DNA from: Alphaproteobacteria bacterium
Lineage (GTDB): Bacteria; Pseudomonadota; Alphaproteobacteria; Rickettsiales; SXRF01
DNA length: 5,186 bases
Reading direction: 5' to 3'
Assembly: GCA_019243895.1 (NCBI GenBank)
Contig: JAFATP010000280.1
Coordinates: 1 to 5,186 of the forward strand
The translations under genes were made by a program, and so were the position numbers. The notes under the pieces are model-generated. The model made no database searches. It was not told where the DNA came from and saw only the letters and a program-made list of their open reading frames with translations. Below are positions 1-5,116 of this stretch, in pieces (within the stretch, counting starts at the first letter, position 1; every line of letters begins with the position of its first letter).

Positions 1-198
1 GCGCCTTCGGTGCGCGCGTAAATCGGATGCGCGCGGAGCCGTCTAAGATGATTCGAGAATAATCTGCGCATGGGTGCCATGGATGATTGGTATGTTTAAC
101 AATACCTAAATCCTGTTAATCCCGCGTTAACATCCGCCAGGGTTTTAAACGAATTTTGTAGCAATTTCCGAAGCATTTTGCTCTAAGGTAGCCTCTGG
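1..198. other. Non-coding region upstream of rodA
   Basis: No convincing gene lies here. All three forward frames from base 1 close early, at about base 21 (GCG...TAA), 45 and 60, so the tail of an upstream gene could occupy at most the first 60 bases. A GC-rich inverted pair, GCGCGCGT (12-19) and ATGCGCGC (27-34) with one G-T wobble, could form a stem-loop, but no T tract follows. Bases 90-165 are AT-rich and carry repeated GTTAA motifs (94-100, 115-120, 126-131) and TTTTAAA (143-149). A -35/-10 pair for rodA could not be placed with confidence. The rodA ribosome-binding site is probably AAGG at 185-188. Confidence 0.6.
116..131. promoter_or_regulatory. Candidate CtrA box (TTAA-N7-TTAAC) upstream of rodA
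   Basis: The sequence TTAATCCCGCGTTAAC has two TTAA half-sites separated by exactly seven bases, with a C after the second. This is the published consensus for the alphaproteobacterial cell-cycle regulator CtrA. A further TTAA lies at 96-99, followed seven bases later by TAAA (107-110), a near match. The box is centred about 75 bp before the rodA start. The match is seen directly; binding is inferred. Short AT motifs are commoner in promoter regions, so chance is possible. Confidence 0.4.
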
Positions 199-1341
199 AT
201 GACGCCGCGCAAAAAAACTGCCCTTCCCGCCGTTTTTCACGATGCCTTCAACCAGCTGAACTGGTTTTTGATCGGGCTGATCGCTATTCTCGGTATCGGC
301 GGCCTGGCCATGATGATCTCGGTCGGCGGCGGCGGCATCCGCGAATACGCGCTGCCGCAGGCGCTGCGGTTTCTGCTGGGATTCGCGCTGATGCTGGGGC
401 TCGGCATGCTGCCGATGCACTGGCTGCTGCGCTATGCCTATGTGTTTTATTTCCTGTGTCTGGCGGTGCTGGCGGGGGTGGACGTGATCGGCCATATCGG
501 CATGGGCGCGCAGCGCTGGATCAAGATCGGCGGCATGAACCTGCAGCCTTCCGAATTCATGAAGCTGGCCGTTATTCTGGCGCTGGCGCGTTATTACCAT
601 ATGCTGCGGCTGGAGGATGTCCGCCGGTTCGTGACGCTGATTCCCCCGGTGCTGATGCTGCTGATCCCGGCGGCGCTGATTTTGCGCCAGCCCAATCTCG
701 GCACCGCCACCATCACGCTGCTGGTGGGCGCGGCCATGATGTGCATGGCGGGCGTGCAATGGCGCTATTTCATCGGCGTGGCGCTGGCGGCGGGAGCCGG
801 GGCGCCGCTGGCATGGCATTTCCTGCACGATTACCAGAAAAAGCGGGTGCTGACGTTTCTGGACCCCGAGGCCGATCCGCTGGGCGCGGGCTATAACATC
901 ATCCAGTCGATGATCGCGGTGGGCAGCGGCGGGCTGTTCGGCAAGGGATTTTTGCAGGGATCGCAAAGCCAGCTTAATTTCCTGCCGGAGAAGCATACGG
1001 ATTTCATTTTCACCGTGCTGGCGGAGGAATGGGGATTCATCGGCGGCGTGAGCCTGCTGCTGATGTATGCGCTGCTGATGGCGTATGGCTGGCGCGTGGC
1101 GCTTTCCAGCCGCTCCAGCTTCGGCAGCCTGCTGGCGGTGGGCGTGATCATGCTGATTTTCGTGCACGTGATGATCAACGTGGCGATGGTGATGGGCATG
1201 ATTCCCGTGGTGGGCGTGCCGCTGCCGTTTCTCTCCTATGGCGGCAGCATCATGCTTTCCACCCTGCTCGCCATGGGCCTGCTGCTGAACGCCGACCTGC
1301 ACCGCAACGCGCAGGTGAGCGTGAGACCGGGCTTCATTTAG
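199..1341 (+). CDS. rodA: RodA, SEDS-family peptidoglycan glycosyltransferase
   Basis: RodA is an inner-membrane SEDS polymerase that joins lipid II into glycan strands in the elongasome, working with PBP2, MreB, MreC and MreD to keep rod shape. The 380-residue length is normal for the family, and the chain is almost entirely hydrophobic segments, consistent with about ten membrane helices. Visible family motifs are GAQRWI (103-108), LQPSEFMK (115-122), QPNLGTA (164-170), the long loop from RVLTFLDPEADPLGAGYN (216-233) through GSGGLFGKG (242-250), HTDFIF (266-271), and PVVGVPLPFLSYGGS (336-350). D268 in HTDFIF corresponds to the catalytic aspartate region of RodA. The ATG at 199 has AAGG about 10 bp upstream and places an N-terminal cytoplasmic tail before the first helix. 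HTDFIF, the loop and overall length favour RodA over FtsW. The usual partner gene for PBP2 (mrdA) is not adjacent within the window. Confidence 0.95.
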   Translation: MTPRKKTALPAVFHDAFNQLNWFLIGLIAILGIGGLAMMISVGGGGIREYALPQALRFLLGFALMLGLGMLPMHWLLRYAYVFYFLCLAVLAGVDVIGHIGMGAQRWIKIGGMNLQPSEFMKLAVILALARYYHMLRLEDVRRFVTLIPPVLMLLIPAALILRQPNLGTATITLLVGAAMMCMAGVQWRYFIGVALAAGAGAPLAWHFLHDYQKKRVLTFLDPEADPLGAGYNIIQSMIAVGSGGLFGKGFLQGSQSQLNFLPEKHTDFIFTVLAEEWGFIGGVSLLLMYALLMAYGWRVALSSRSSFGSLLAVGVIMLIFVHVMINVAMVMGMIPVVGVPLPFLSYGGSIMLSTLLAMGLLLNADLHRNAQVSVRPGFI

Positions 1342-1352
1342 GGGACTAACCG

Positions 1353-1394
1353 CCGGGCGCGCGACTTTACTTAAGAATCCGGCCCTTGGCCCGG
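1353..1394 (+). terminator. Weak stem-loop candidate after rodA
   Basis: CCGGGC (1353-1358) and GCCCGG (1389-1394) are exact inverted repeats 12 bp after the rodA stop. A nested GGCC-CTT-GGCC (1381-1391) competes with the second arm. There is no T tract and the loop is 30 bases, so this does not look like a classical intrinsic terminator. It could be incidental to the GC-rich sequence. Confidence 0.2.
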
Positions 1395-1409
1395 GCGCAA
1401 GGTTCCCGC

Positions 1410-1439
1410 TTGCCAAACAGGGTTCGGCTTCGCTAAAAT
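1410..1439 (+). promoter_or_regulatory. Sigma70-type promoter for ppx/gppA
   Basis: TTGCCA (1410-1415) matches the -35 consensus at five of six positions, and TAAAAT (1434-1439) matches the -10 consensus at five of six, with an 18-bp spacer. A transcript would start near 1446 and leave a leader of about 28 nt before the ATG at 1474. This suggests ppx has its own promoter and is not read only from rodA. The assignment uses E. coli consensus; no experiment is implied. Confidence 0.5.
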
Positions 1440-1473
1440 CGCTTATCGTTCAAATATATGCAACAGCGAGTGT

Positions 1474-2517
1474 ATGTTGGATTCGTCCGTTACCTCCCCG
1501 CCGCGGCGCAGCAGCATGCCGGTGGCGGGCGAAAGCATTTATGCCGCGCTGGATCTCGGCACCAATAACTGCCGCCTGCTGATCGCGGCGGGGGAGCCGG
1601 CGGCGGGGGCGCATCTGCCGCCCGCCTTCCGCGTGGTGGACAGCTTCTCGCGGATCGTCAAGCTGGGCGAAGGCGTCACCGCCACCGGCACGCTTTCCGG
1701 GGAGGCGATGGAACGCACCATCGCCGCGCTGAAAGTCTGCCAGAAGAAACTCAAGCGTTATGACGTGGCCCGCGCGCGCTTCGTGGCAACCGAAGCCTGC
1801 CGCCGCGCCAGCAACTCGGATGTGTTCGTGGAACGCGTGCATGCGGAAACGGGATTAACGCTGGATATCATCAGCAACGAGGAGGAAGCGCGGCTGGCGT
1901 TTCTCGGCTGCGCCTCGCTGCTCAGCCAGGGCTCGCACCGGGCCATCGTATTCGATATCGGCGGCGGCAGTACCGAGTTCATGTGGATTGATGTCACCGA
2001 TCACGCCAATGCGGGCGGCAAGCATCCGCGCGGTATCGCCGCTTGGCTTTCCATTGATTGCGGCGTGATGAACCTGGCCGACCGCTTCGGCGGGCAGGCC
2101 TTCGCCGACCTCGCCTTCGACGACATGGTGGCTTACGTGGAAAAGCGCATTGCGCCGTTCGACGAGGCCAATGACATCGGCGACACGCTCTCCGGCGGCC
2201 GGGTGCAGCTTCTGTCCACCTCCGGCACGGTGACGACGCTTGCCGCCATTCATCTCGGCCTGCCGCGCTATGACCGCTCGCGCATCGACGGCATCCGCCT
2301 GGCGGTGAGCGATCTGCGGGAAACCACGCGGAAATTACTGGCGATGCGGCCTTCCGAACGGTTCCACCATCCTTGTATCGGGCCGGACCGCGAGGATTAC
2401 ATTCTTTCCGGCTGCGCCATTTTCGAGGCTATCAGCAATATCTGGCCGGCGGGCGAGATCACCATCGCCGACCGCGGCGTGCGCGAGGGCATCATCATCT
2501 CACTGCTGCAGGGGTAG
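1474..2517 (+). CDS. ppx: Ppx/GppA-family phosphatase (exopolyphosphatase / pppGpp phosphohydrolase)
   Basis: Members of this ASKHA-fold family release terminal phosphate from polyphosphate (Ppx) or from pppGpp to give ppGpp (GppA), linking phosphate stores and the stringent response. Visible motifs are the phosphate-1 loop DLGTNNCRLLI (27-37), the ISNEEEARLAFLG segment (133-145) with the expected catalytic glutamate (E137 or E138), the phosphate-2 loop FDIGGGSTEF (160-169), TSGTVTTLAA (249-258) and the C-terminal IADRGVREGI (331-340). At 347 residues it contains only the N-terminal catalytic core and lacks the C-terminal HD-like domains of the roughly 500-residue E. coli enzymes. Sequence alone cannot separate Ppx from GppA, so the symbol is provisional. 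The ATG at 1474 is preceded only by a weak GCGAG. An alternative ATG at 1516 lacks any ribosome-binding site but would start closer to the first conserved strand. The gene lies upstream of rlmE, a common alphaproteobacterial neighbour, from which it is separated here by parDE. Confidence 0.9.
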   Translation: MLDSSVTSPPRRSSMPVAGESIYAALDLGTNNCRLLIAAGEPAAGAHLPPAFRVVDSFSRIVKLGEGVTATGTLSGEAMERTIAALKVCQKKLKRYDVARARFVATEACRRASNSDVFVERVHAETGLTLDIISNEEEARLAFLGCASLLSQGSHRAIVFDIGGGSTEFMWIDVTDHANAGGKHPRGIAAWLSIDCGVMNLADRFGGQAFADLAFDDMVAYVEKRIAPFDEANDIGDTLSGGRVQLLSTSGTVTTLAAIHLGLPRYDRSRIDGIRLAVSDLRETTRKLLAMRPSERFHHPCIGPDREDYILSGCAIFEAISNIWPAGEITIADRGVREGIIISLLQG

Positions 2518-2526
2518 ATGCGCCTG

Positions 2527-2554
2527 TTGCAATAGTAGGAATTTTTGCTACTAT
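2527..2554 (+). promoter_or_regulatory. Candidate promoter of parDE (and rlmE)
   Basis: TTGCAA (2527-2532) and TACTAT (2549-2554) each match the -35 and -10 consensus at four of six positions with a 16-bp spacer. Transcription would begin near 2561, leaving about 20 nt that contain the strong ribosome-binding site GGGAAGGAGAG (2566-2576) before parD. The promoter sits just after the ppx stop codon. Because parE runs into rlmE, it could also drive rlmE. Confidence 0.45.
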
Positions 2555-2555
2555 T
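2531..2555. repeat. Inverted repeat, candidate ParD operator
   Basis: AATAGTAG (2531-2538) and CTACTATT (2548-2555) are perfect 8-bp inverted repeats around a T-rich 9-base centre. With one extra base, GC flanks extend the symmetry on both sides. The left arm touches the proposed -35 and the right arm covers the proposed -10. Ribbon-helix-helix antitoxins such as ParD normally bind inverted repeats over their own promoter and repress it, with ParE as co-repressor. The repeat is seen; the operator role is inferred. Confidence 0.5.
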
Positions 2556-2580
2556 AGCGAATAAAGGGAAGGAGAGCACC

Positions 2581-2859
2581 ATGCCGGGCGTGGAAAAACT
2601 TAGCGTATCGCTTACCGCCGAGATGGCCGCCCTACTGGAGGCGGCGGTGATGTCCGGTGAGTATGCCAGTCATAGCGAGGTGATCCGCGAGGCGCTGCGC
2701 GACTGGCAGCGACAAAAGAGCATGCGCTTGCAGAATGCCGAAGAGTTGCGCCTGATGGCGATTGCAGGTATCCGCAGCGGCGCCGGCCTTTATGGCGGTG
2801 TCAGCGGCATTAAGAAAGAAGCGCACCGGCGCCATGCCGCCAAGCGTAAAAAACCTTAA
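2581..2859 (+). CDS. parD: ParD-type ribbon-helix-helix antitoxin
   Basis: The 92-residue product fits the CC2985/ParD antitoxin family. The N terminus shows a ribbon-helix-helix DNA-binding fold: strand KLSVSLT (6-12), helix TAEMAALLEAAVMSG (12-26), turn EYASHSE (27-33), helix VIREALRDWQRQK (34-46). The rest would be the ParE-binding tail, ending in a basic stretch (KKEAHRRHAAKRKKP, 78-92). ParD dimers neutralise ParE and repress the operon. The start at 2581 is set by the strong ribosome-binding site GGGAAGGAGAG ending four bases upstream; an in-frame ATG at 2545 lies before that site and inside the promoter-operator, so it is not used. Only 9 bp separate parD from parE, the standard antitoxin-first order. 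Base composition appears lower in GC than in ppx and rlmE, suggesting a later arrival. Family assignment is by motif, not by search. Confidence 0.88.
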   Translation: MPGVEKLSVSLTAEMAALLEAAVMSGEYASHSEVIREALRDWQRQKSMRLQNAEELRLMAIAGIRSGAGLYGGVSGIKKEAHRRHAAKRKKP

Positions 2860-2868
2860 AAGCGTCCG

Positions 2869-3159
2869 ATGCGCCTGGTGTTTACAGCGCAGGCCGAGCA
2901 GGATTTGCTCGATATCTGGGCTTATATCGCTTCGGCTAACGTGCCTGCCGCCGACCGTCTGCTCGATGCCATCGAAGCGGCATGCGCCATGCTGACGGAT
3001 TTCCCAAGACTCGGCCCTGCATTTTCGCCCTCGCCCGCTTTGCGGTATCTTTCCGTAGGACGCTATCTGGTGCTTTACCAGGCGTTAAAAGGTGCGGTTA
3101 AAATTGTGCGGGTAGTGCATGGAGCACGTTACCTTCCCGGGATTGTGGAGAAGAACTAA
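2869..3159 (+). CDS. parE: ParE-family toxin of type II toxin-antitoxin system
   Basis: The 96-residue protein has the RelE/ParE superfamily layout. It opens with strand [13 protein letters not shown] (1-13), then a helical hairpin with IWAYIA (16-21) and [16 protein letters not shown] (27-42), the FPRLGP turn (45-50), and strands [14 protein letters not shown] (58-71) and [14 protein letters not shown] (77-90). The GRYLVLY and RVVHGAR signatures are typical of ParE. Studied ParE toxins block DNA gyrase and cause DNA breaks; whether this one does is inferred from family. The protein looks full length and uninterrupted. The ATG at 2869 has no clear Shine-Dalgarno sequence, so translation is probably coupled to parD, which would favour antitoxin excess. 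The stop TAA at 3157-3159 overlaps the rlmE start by one base. One sampled 60-base line within parE (2881-2940) is about 52% GC, against about 65-68% for sampled ppx and rlmE lines. Confidence 0.9.
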   Translation: MRLVFTAQAEQDLLDIWAYIASANVPAADRLLDAIEAACAMLTDFPRLGPAFSPSPALRYLSVGRYLVLYQALKGAVKIVRVVHGARYLPGIVEKN

Positions 3160-3809
3160 TGCGCAATGAAAAAACCCGGGTGAAAACCGCGAAGGGCCGG
3201 AAGCTTTCCTCCACGCTGTGGTTGAAGCGTCAGCTGAACGATCCTTACGTGCAGCGGGCCAAGGCGGAGGGTTTTCGCTCGCGCGCGGCCTATAAGCTGC
3301 TGGAGATAGACGAGAAGTTCAAGCTCCTGAAGGCCGGCGCGGCGGTGGTGGACCTGGGCGCGGCGCCCGGCGGGTGGACGCAGGTGGCGGCGCAGAAGCA
3401 ATGCCGCGTAGTGGCGCTGGATGTGCTGGCGATGCCGCCCGTGCCCGGCGCATCATTGGTGCAGATGGATTTCGCGGATGACGCCGCGCCGCAGGCGATC
3501 AAGGCGGCGCTTGGCGGCAAGGCCGATGTGGTGCTGTCCGACATGGCCCCCAACACCATCGGCCATGCCGCGACCGACCATCTGCGCATCATGGCCCTGG
3601 TGGAATTGGCGTTCGCGTTTGCCTGCGATGTGCTGGAAGAAGGCGGCAGCTTCGCCGCCAAGACGTGGCAAGGCGGCGCGGAAGCAGGCGTGCTCGCGGA
3701 AATAAAGCGTCGGTTCCGCAGCGTCCGGCACGTCAAGCCCAAGGCCAGCCGCGCCGATTCGGCGGAGATGTATATCGTGGCGCAGGGATTCCGCGCCGGT
3801 GAAGCCTGA
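3159..3809 (+). CDS. rlmE: RlmE (RrmJ/FtsJ), 23S rRNA U2552 2'-O-methyltransferase
   Basis: RlmE uses S-adenosylmethionine to methylate the 2'-OH of U2552 in the A-loop of 23S rRNA, a late step in 50S assembly. The 216-residue protein carries the Rossmann methyltransferase motif [11 protein letters not shown] (64-73). The catalytic K-D-K-E tetrad is all visible: K46 in [12 protein letters not shown]128 in LSDMAPN, K168 in AKTWQGG and E203 in SAEMYIVA. The N-terminal [22 protein letters not shown] segment (21-42) is also typical. Length is close to the 209 residues of the E. coli enzyme, with a few extra basic residues at the start. The ATG at 3159 overlaps the parE stop (TAATG), and its ribosome-binding site GGAG (3147-3150) lies inside parE, eight bases upstream. 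Expression is therefore probably linked to parDE. No intrinsic terminator with a T tract follows. Confidence 0.95.
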   Translation: MRNEKTRVKTAKGRKLSSTLWLKRQLNDPYVQRAKAEGFRSRAAYKLLEIDEKFKLLKAGAAVVDLGAAPGGWTQVAAQKQCRVVALDVLAMPPVPGASLVQMDFADDAAPQAIKAALGGKADVVLSDMAPNTIGHAATDHLRIMALVELAFAFACDVLEEGGSFAAKTWQGGAEAGVLAEIKRRFRSVRHVKPKASRADSAEMYIVAQGFRAGEA

Positions 3810-3829
3810 ACGTCACTTCTTTTCGGGTA

Positions 3830-3843
3830 AGTGGCCGGCCACT
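3830..3843. repeat. 14-bp perfect palindrome after rlmE
   Basis: AGTGGCCGGCCACT is a perfect palindrome 21 bases after the rlmE stop codon. As RNA, a stem would have almost no loop, so a DNA-level role or chance is more likely than a hairpin. No T tract follows. Confidence 0.5.
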
Positions 3844-3861
3844 GATGGGCAGAAGACGCAA

Positions 3862-3903
3862 GGGCGCGCCTGCGCTCGGCGGGACTTACGGTCAGGCGCG
3901 CCC
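3862..3903. repeat. 11-bp GC-rich inverted repeat, possible transcript-end hairpin of rlmE
   Basis: GGGCGCGCCTG (3862-3872) and CAGGCGCGCCC (3893-3903) are perfect inverted repeats around a 20-base loop. The stem would be very stable in RNA. With no following T run it is not a standard intrinsic terminator, but it could protect the 3' end of the parDE-rlmE transcript, act with Rho, or be a REP-like dispersed element. Copies elsewhere in the genome would favour the last. Confidence 0.5.
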
Positions 3904-4006
3904 GGGCGAGGGGATGCTCTCACCCAGCCCGGCGCCGCGCCTTCGGCCTGCTGTCATTGCGCATGCGGGGAAACGGCTGCCAATCACCGCCGCTTCCGCT
4001 GATGCC

Positions 4007-4035
4007 TTGCGTTTAAGAAACCGGTTTCTTAAGAT
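4007..4035 (+). promoter_or_regulatory. Weak candidate promoter for the hydrolase gene
   Basis: TTGCGT (4007-4012) and TAAGAT (4030-4035) match the -35 at three and the -10 at four of six positions with a 17-bp spacer. Weak matches like this are common, but the location is suggestive: the 20-bp palindrome 4013-4032 fills the spacer and the second palindrome covers the -10 and the expected start near 4042. A repressor bound here would block RNA polymerase. Confidence 0.3.
4013..4032. repeat. 20-bp perfect palindrome, candidate operator
   Basis: TTAAGAAACCGGTTTCTTAA is perfectly self-complementary over 20 bases, with half-site TTAAGA repeated as TCTTAA after eight bases. It stands in AT-rich sequence 94 bp before the hydrolase start and overlaps a second palindrome by four bases. 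Such symmetry usually marks a dimeric regulator site, but I do not recognise the motif. Confidence 0.6.
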
Positions 4036-4044
4036 ATATCTTAA
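4029..4044. repeat. 16-bp perfect palindrome overlapping the first
   Basis: TTAAGATATATCTTAA is perfectly self-complementary and uses the same half-sites TTAAGA and TCTTAA, here separated by four bases instead of eight. It shares TTAA (4029-4032) with the neighbouring 20-bp palindrome; the junction itself is the palindrome TCTTAAGA (4027-4034). AT-rich sites of this kind are used by several small dimeric repressors, for example the PadR family, but no family can be assigned from sequence alone. Confidence 0.6.
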
Positions 4045-4074
4045 ATGCGATCTGGGCGGTCCGGAAGGGGAAAA

Positions 4075-4113
4075 ATGCAAAATCATTGGACAGGACGGCG
4101 GCAGCGCGTATAA
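4075..4113 (+). CDS. Possible 12-residue leader peptide
   Basis: An ATG at 4075 has GGAAGGGG (4063-4070) four bases upstream, a better Shine-Dalgarno than that of the hydrolase itself. It opens a 12-codon frame, MQNHWTGRRQRV, ending at TAA 4111-4113, twelve bases before the hydrolase ATG. A small CGCG/CGCG stem (4105-4108 with 4115-4118) flanks the stop codon. If translated, ribosomes ending here could reinitiate on the hydrolase start. The peptide has no run of one amino acid that would point to classical attenuation. It may be chance. Confidence 0.3.
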   Translation: MQNHWTGRRQRV

Positions 4114-4125
4114 GCGCGGGAAACC

Positions 4126-5100
4126 ATGCGAAGGACAGTGATCATGATGATGCTGGTATCCGCGTGCGCGCCGAAAATGCAGGAGGCTGCCGTGCCTATC
4201 TCTCCGCCCGCCTTGGAGGCGAGCCCGGTTCCCGCCAAGGCTGCCGCCAAAACTACCGCCAAAAAGGGCGTGCAGCGGCTGGAAGGGGTGTTCCTGCCGG
4301 GTGACGGTGCGCGCCTGCCGCTGCGGGCATGGCTGCCCGTCTCCGCCCCCCGCGCGGTGATCGCCGCCGTGCACGGGTTTAATGATTACAGCCACGCCTT
4401 CACGCTGCCCGGCGGTTATTTCGCCGCGCGCGGCATTGCCACCTATGCGTATGACCAGCGCGGCTTCGGCGCTGCGCCGGAACCGGGAGTGTGGCCCGGC
4501 GAGGCGAATCTGACCGGCGATTTGCGCCGCATGGTGGAGTTGCTGCGCGCGCGCCACCCCGGCGCGGCGCTTTATATCATGGGCGAGAGCATGGGCGGGG
4601 CGGTGGCGGTGGCCGCGCTCACCGAGCCCGATTTCCCGAAGGTGGACGGTGCGATCCTGCTGGCGCCCGCGCTGTGGGGCGGCCACCGCATGAACCCGCT
4701 TTTCCGCCTGCCGCTGTGGCTGCTGGCGCACAGCTTTCCGGCGTGGCGGCTTTCCGGCCAGGAGCTGCAGGTGCAGGCCTGCGACAATAAAGAGGTGATG
4801 GCGGAAATCAATAAAGACCCGCTCTTCATCAAGGCCACCCGCACCGATGCCATTTTAGGACTGGTGCGCCTGATGGACCGCGCCTATGCGGACATGCCCC
4901 GCTTACAAACACCGGCGCTGCTGCTTTACGGCGCGCATGACGAAGTGATTCCCGGCGGCCCCATTGCCGATGCGCGACAGGCGATGCCGCATGCCGCCTT
5001 CATCCGTTACCCCAACGGCTGGCACATGCTGCTGCGCGACCAGCAGCGCGACACCGTGGCGCAGGATATTGTGGAGTGGATCGACGGGCGTATTAAATGA
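4126..5100 (+). CDS. Alpha/beta hydrolase, lysophospholipase/monoacylglycerol lipase-like, predicted lipoprotein
   Basis: The 324-residue protein has the Hydrolase_4 (PldB-like) alpha/beta fold. Visible elements are the oxyanion-region HGF (83-85), YAYDQRGFG (107-115), nucleophile elbow GESMGG with S155, a cap region (about 185-260) containing the NKDPLFIK motif (229-236), the acid D272 in YGAHDEV and H300 in NGWHML, so the S-D-H triad is complete. Relatives cleave acyl esters of monoglycerides or lysophospholipids; the substrate here is unknown. The N terminus, MRRTVIMMMLVSAC, is a short signal sequence with lipobox V-S-A-C, predicting lipidation at C14, followed by an Ala/Pro/Lys-rich linker (15-48). 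Alanine at +2 would allow outer-membrane sorting. The ATG at 4126 keeps the two arginines; the start at 4144 (after AAGGA, 4131-4135) would leave too short a signal. Its own ribosome-binding site is weak. It stands alone, with palindromic sites upstream and an rRNA-type promoter downstream. Confidence 0.88.
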   Translation: MRRTVIMMMLVSACAPKMQEAAVPISPPALEASPVPAKAAAKTTAKKGVQRLEGVFLPGDGARLPLRAWLPVSAPRAVIAAVHGFNDYSHAFTLPGGYFAARGIATYAYDQRGFGAAPEPGVWPGEANLTGDLRRMVELLRARHPGAALYIMGESMGGAVAVAALTEPDFPKVDGAILLAPALWGGHRMNPLFRLPLWLLAHSFPAWRLSGQELQVQACDNKEVMAEINKDPLFIKATRTDAILGLVRLMDRAYADMPRLQTPALLLYGAHDEVIPGGPIADARQAMPHAAFIRYPNGWHMLLRDQQRDTVAQDIVEWIDGRIK

Positions 5101-5116
5101 GAGCCGCCAACTTCCC

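Larger units (their letters stand above)
3810..4125. other. Palindrome-rich intergenic region between rlmE and the hydrolase
   Basis: This 316-bp gap holds no convincing conserved gene. Its first part (3830-3903) contains two GC-rich palindromic structures. The middle (about 3905-4005) is GC-rich and without recognisable features. Bases 4012-4045 form an AT-rich island of overlapping palindromes, followed by a possible leader ORF (4075-4113). A 98-codon open frame from 3845 crosses the palindromes and overlaps the hydrolase start; it has low-complexity Gly/Pro/Arg composition and no good ribosome-binding site, so I regard it as spurious. Confidence 0.6.

Noticed and set aside
70..99. Nine-codon ORF (MGAMDDWYV) upstream of rodA as a leader peptide
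   Set aside because: No Shine-Dalgarno sequence before it and too far from rodA to suggest coupling.
145..1416. 423-codon open frame on the minus strand opposite rodA
   Set aside because: It mirrors rodA over its whole length, is extremely rich in His, Gln and Arg as expected from the complement of GC-rich membrane-protein codons, and shows no domain.
2545..2580. Upstream in-frame ATG extending parD by 12 residues
   Set aside because: It lies within the proposed promoter-operator and before the strong ribosome-binding site, and the extra residues are not part of the ribbon-helix-helix fold.
3951..3990. Degenerate copy of a GTCATTGCG...GGCAATC dispersed repeat
   Set aside because: Only short ATTG/CAAT arms agree with what I remember of such repeats; the internal sequence does not pair well, so it cannot be supported.
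4029..4044. CtrA site at the second AT-rich palindrome
   Set aside because: The two TTAA elements are eight bases apart, not the seven required by the consensus, and perfect dyad symmetry points to another type of regulator.
3845..4141. 98-codon forward open frame in the rlmE-hydrolase gap
   Set aside because: No good ribosome-binding site, low-complexity composition, spans the palindromes and overlaps the hydrolase start in another frame.
3892..4731. 279-codon minus-strand open frame opposite the palindromic gap and hydrolase
   Set aside because: Composition is Arg/Gln/His-rich shadow sequence, it crosses the palindromes, and the opposite strand encodes a hydrolase with a complete catalytic triad.
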